In this document: piece after piece, positions 6,658 to 8,460 of the stretch
How positions within the stretch are numbered: the first letter of the stretch is position 1
How the letters are laid out: each line of letters starts with the position of its first letter
Assembly (NCBI GenBank): GCA_000435175.1
Contig: FR880047.1
Span: 2,674-11,133 of the forward strand
Reading direction: 5' to 3'
DNA from: Clostridium sp. CAG:245
GTDB taxonomy: Bacteria > Bacillota > Clostridia > TANB77 > CAG-508
Length of the DNA stretch: 8,460 nt
Notes under the pieces: generated by a model
Database searches by the model: none
Told to the model about the DNA's origin: nothing
The model's input: the letters and a program-made list of their open reading frames with translations, nothing else
Position numbers and translations under genes: made by a program

Positions 6658-7734
6658 TTAGTCATTATCACTTTCTATATTACTCTCAACTTCATAATTT
6701 TCGTTTTCTGTATTTCTGTTCTCTGTATTTGTAATATTGTTTTTTTCTTGAAAAATCTCATTATTTTTATTGCTCTCTGTATTATTTGTTATTTCCGTAT
6801 TGGTTTCAGTATTTTCCGTATTGCCTGGCACTTCTGTATTTTGCTCTGTGTTTTCTATTTTATTTTCAATATTGTTATTTTTATCGCTTTCTGTGTTTTC
6901 TTTATCATTCCTTTTGGCAATATCATACTCCTTCCAAGGGTTGTCCGAAGCTGGATCAGTTGGGTCCCAACTATTTACCTCACTGTCTCCAGAAATTTTT
7001 CTTTCTGATGGCTTACCCAATGGTCCAGGGTTAGAATCTTTGTAAAAATATACTTTTGTTCCAGCCGCACAATTATCATATATCCATTTTGCATTTTTTA
7101 CAGTAAGCCTTATGCAACCCAAAGAAGCTGAAGTACCCAATTTATCATACTCCCAATATTCTAAACTTGCATTATTATATTTCTCAGTATATGGTACAGA
7201 ATGGAACAATATATTTCCAATTATTTGTGTTGCATATTGACCATACACATCACCTTGAAGCCCTTTCCATTCCCATCCACCATATTTTTTTAGTGAATAA
7301 GTTCCGCTCGTTGGGGTTGCAAAGCCAACCGAACAAAGCATTACCTTTACACAGTTTTTATATTCTCCGTTTTCATCTTTTTCATATACATTAACTACAT
7401 TTTGCTTACAATTTACTTCTAATCTATATTTTGTACCGCTCGTATTTTTAGCTTTTTCTTCAGTTACTGTATTTTCAACTACTTCGTTCTCTTCTACACT
7501 ATTTTCTATAATCTCTTCATTTACATCTTCTTCAATATTTTGTGTATTTACGCTATTTACGAATTCATCCGCTAAACTTTCTGGTTCCTTTGTGGCAACT
7601 TCTTTCGCAGTATTCTTACTAATTATACTTGCAGTTATTATCGTTATTAAAATAGCTAATATTAAAATTATAATTCCTAATATAATTCTTTGCTTTTCTT
7701 GTTTTTTCTTTCTATTCTCACTTCTTGATTGCAT
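6658..7734 (-). CDS. Membrane-anchored L,D-transpeptidase (YkuD family)
   Basis: This enzyme forms 3-3 cross-links in peptidoglycan or attaches proteins to it, acting outside the cell membrane. The 358-residue protein has a basic N-terminus, one membrane anchor (about 17-38), an acidic Glu/Asn/Val-rich spacer (about 45-100) and a YkuD domain (about 103-233). The catalytic motif is SASLGCIRL, with nucleophile Cys207 and Arg209; the upstream conserved His178 is in ILFHSVPY. A WDPTDP...NPW segment follows, then a low-complexity Asn/Glu/Thr tail from about 273 to the end with repeated NTE triplets. The start at 7734 is chosen over the in-frame ATG at 7752: AAGGGG (7744-7749) is 9 nt upstream of it, whereas the promoter leaves almost no leader for the upstream ATG. 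It appears to be transcribed alone. Confidence 0.93.
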   Translation of the reverse strand: MQSRSENRKKKQEKQRIILGIIILILAILITIITASIISKNTAKEVATKEPESLADEFVNSVNTQNIEEDVNEEIIENSVEENEVVENTVTEEKAKNTSGTKYRLEVNCKQNVVNVYEKDENGEYKNCVKVMLCSVGFATPTSGTYSLKKYGGWEWKGLQGDVYGQYATQIIGNILFHSVPYTEKYNNASLEYWEYDKLGTSASLGCIRLTVKNAKWIYDNCAAGTKVYFYKDSNPGPLGKPSERKISGDSEVNSWDPTDPASDNPWKEYDIAKRNDKENTESDKNNNIENKIENTEQNTEVPGNTENTETNTEITNNTESNKNNEIFQEKNNITNTENRNTENENYEVESNIESDND

Positions 7735-7766
7735 TCTAAAAATCCCCTTCATATGTTAGTAATAAC

Positions 7767-7795
7767 ATTATACATTTTAAGAATAGTCTAGTCAA
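7767..7795 (-). promoter_or_regulatory. Sigma-A-type promoter of the L,D-transpeptidase gene
   Basis: On the minus strand the -35 is TTGACT (7795-7790, five of six matches), the spacer is 17 bp and the -10 is TATAAT (7772-7767). Transcription would start near 7760, which favours translation from 7734 with the AAGGGG site. Confidence 0.75.
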
Positions 7796-7854
7796 TAAGT
7801 TTCAGTCGATTATTTTCTGCCACCCTATTTTCACAAACCACACCCTAAAACCAG

Positions 7855-8460
7855 TCATTCCAAATTCTTATTACTTGGTACTTCTATTGATTTTCCATCA
7901 TAGCTAAATTTCGAGCCATGGCATGGGCATTCCCAAGTTTTATCTATATTATTAAAGTACAGCTCACACCCCAGATGTGTGCAAATAGGTTTTACTTTAA
8001 AAATTTCTCCAGTATTTGCCTTATACACTCCAACCTTTTTATTATCTATTTCAATTATCTTGCCCTCTCCTATTTTTATATCATCTATTTCATCTTTTGG
8101 TATTTTAAACCTACTCATAAGTATTGATTTATTGGCTTCTTTTAACATATTTCCTACTTCGACTCTATTCTTTATTGGTTCTACTCTTCTTGCTTTAAAC
8201 AAATCTTCATACTCATTTTCTTTTCCTAATATTTTATCTGCTATTATGTTTGCCGCAACATTTGATGATGTAATTCCCCATTTATTAAACCCTGTTGCCA
8301 CATACACATTAGGCATCATAGCAGAAAACTCTCCTATATACGGGATTTTGTCGAGGCTTATGCAATCTTCTGCAGACCACTTATATAGCACTTCTGCATC
8401 TGGATACATTTTTCTCACAGCCGTTTCAAGCCTAGTATATCCATTTTTTAATTCCTCCGT
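7855..8460 (-). CDS. FAD-dependent oxidoreductase with C-terminal Rieske [2Fe-2S] domain, 5' end beyond right edge
   Basis: This is the C-terminal 201 residues of a DAO-type (DadA-like) flavoprotein fused to a Rieske domain, the arrangement seen in B. subtilis YhfW. The first part in the window holds the end of the FAD-binding fold (IPYIGEF, then VYVATGFNKWGITSS), which closes around the flavin. The Rieske cluster ligands follow in CTHLGC and CPCHGS, giving the expected two Cys and two His. The frame stays open from 8418 to the window edge, so the GTG at 8418 is internal, not the start. The protein ends (TGA at 7855-7857) shortly after the second motif, where the common GPA of the proline loop reads VPS. 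Substrate and electron partner are unknown. No clear terminator is visible between it and the next promoter. Confidence 0.93.
   Translation of the reverse strand, partial: TEELKNGYTRLETAVRKMYPDAEVLYKWSAEDCISLDKIPYIGEFSAMMPNVYVATGFNKWGITSSNVAANIIADKILGKENEYEDLFKARRVEPIKNRVEVGNMLKEANKSILMSRFKIPKDEIDDIKIGEGKIIEIDNKKVGVYKANTGEIFKVKPICTHLGCELYFNNIDKTWECPCHGSKFSYDGKSIEVPSNKNLE

Noticed and set aside
7753..7854. Repeated TAGGGTG words (minus strand) between the Rieske and transpeptidase genes
   Set aside because: Two 7-bp copies with no dyad symmetry or T-run give no support for a terminator or operator.

Overview
The window is AT-rich bacterial DNA with dense, short-spaced genes and strong AGGAGG-type ribosome binding sites. 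The standard bacterial code fits: TGA is used as a stop and Trp is TGG. An anaerobic-type ribonucleotide reductase homologue, a clostridial-style Crp/Fnr regulator, an FtsX-type ABC exporter, a YkuD L,D-transpeptidase and a DAO-Rieske oxidoreductase together point to an anaerobic, low-GC member of the Bacillota (Clostridia-like). Species cannot be named from the sequence.

Layout, left to right. (1) Positions 1-3327, minus strand: an ABC exporter operon, ATPase first (2641-3327) and then a large two-module FtsX/MacB permease (from 2508 off the left edge). A 129-bp element with perfect 19-bp inverted ends (2525-2653) sits between the two genes and supplies the last codons and stop of the ATPase. 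An 11-bp-spaced TGTCA direct repeat, resembling an OmpR/PhoB-type site, precedes the operon. (2) Positions 3710-5626, minus strand: a 638-residue NrdD homologue with a good N-terminal ATP-cone. It lacks both conserved active-site cysteines and the whole C-terminal zinc/glycyl-radical segment, so it looks like a non-catalytic NrdD paralogue. A hairpin terminator follows it. (3) Positions 5866-6483, plus strand: a divergent, cysteine-rich Crp/Fnr-family regulator. Its promoter has a 14-bp palindrome over the -35 box, and its gene ends in a terminator hairpin. (4) Positions 6658-7734, minus strand: a membrane-anchored YkuD L,D-transpeptidase with a low-complexity Asn/Glu/Thr tail and a clear sigma-A-type promoter. 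(5) Positions 7855-8460, minus strand: the C-terminal part of a FAD-dependent oxidoreductase ending in a Rieske [2Fe-2S] domain, running off the right edge.

The part most worth attention is the divergent pair 3710-6483. A ribonucleotide reductase scaffold that keeps its nucleotide-sensing ATP-cone but has lost its radical chemistry lies back to back with a Crp/Fnr regulator. No nrdG activase gene is present in the window. This suggests a repurposed NrdD, perhaps a nucleotide sensor or a regulatory partner of a true NrdD encoded elsewhere. That role is inference; the missing residues are read directly from the sequence.
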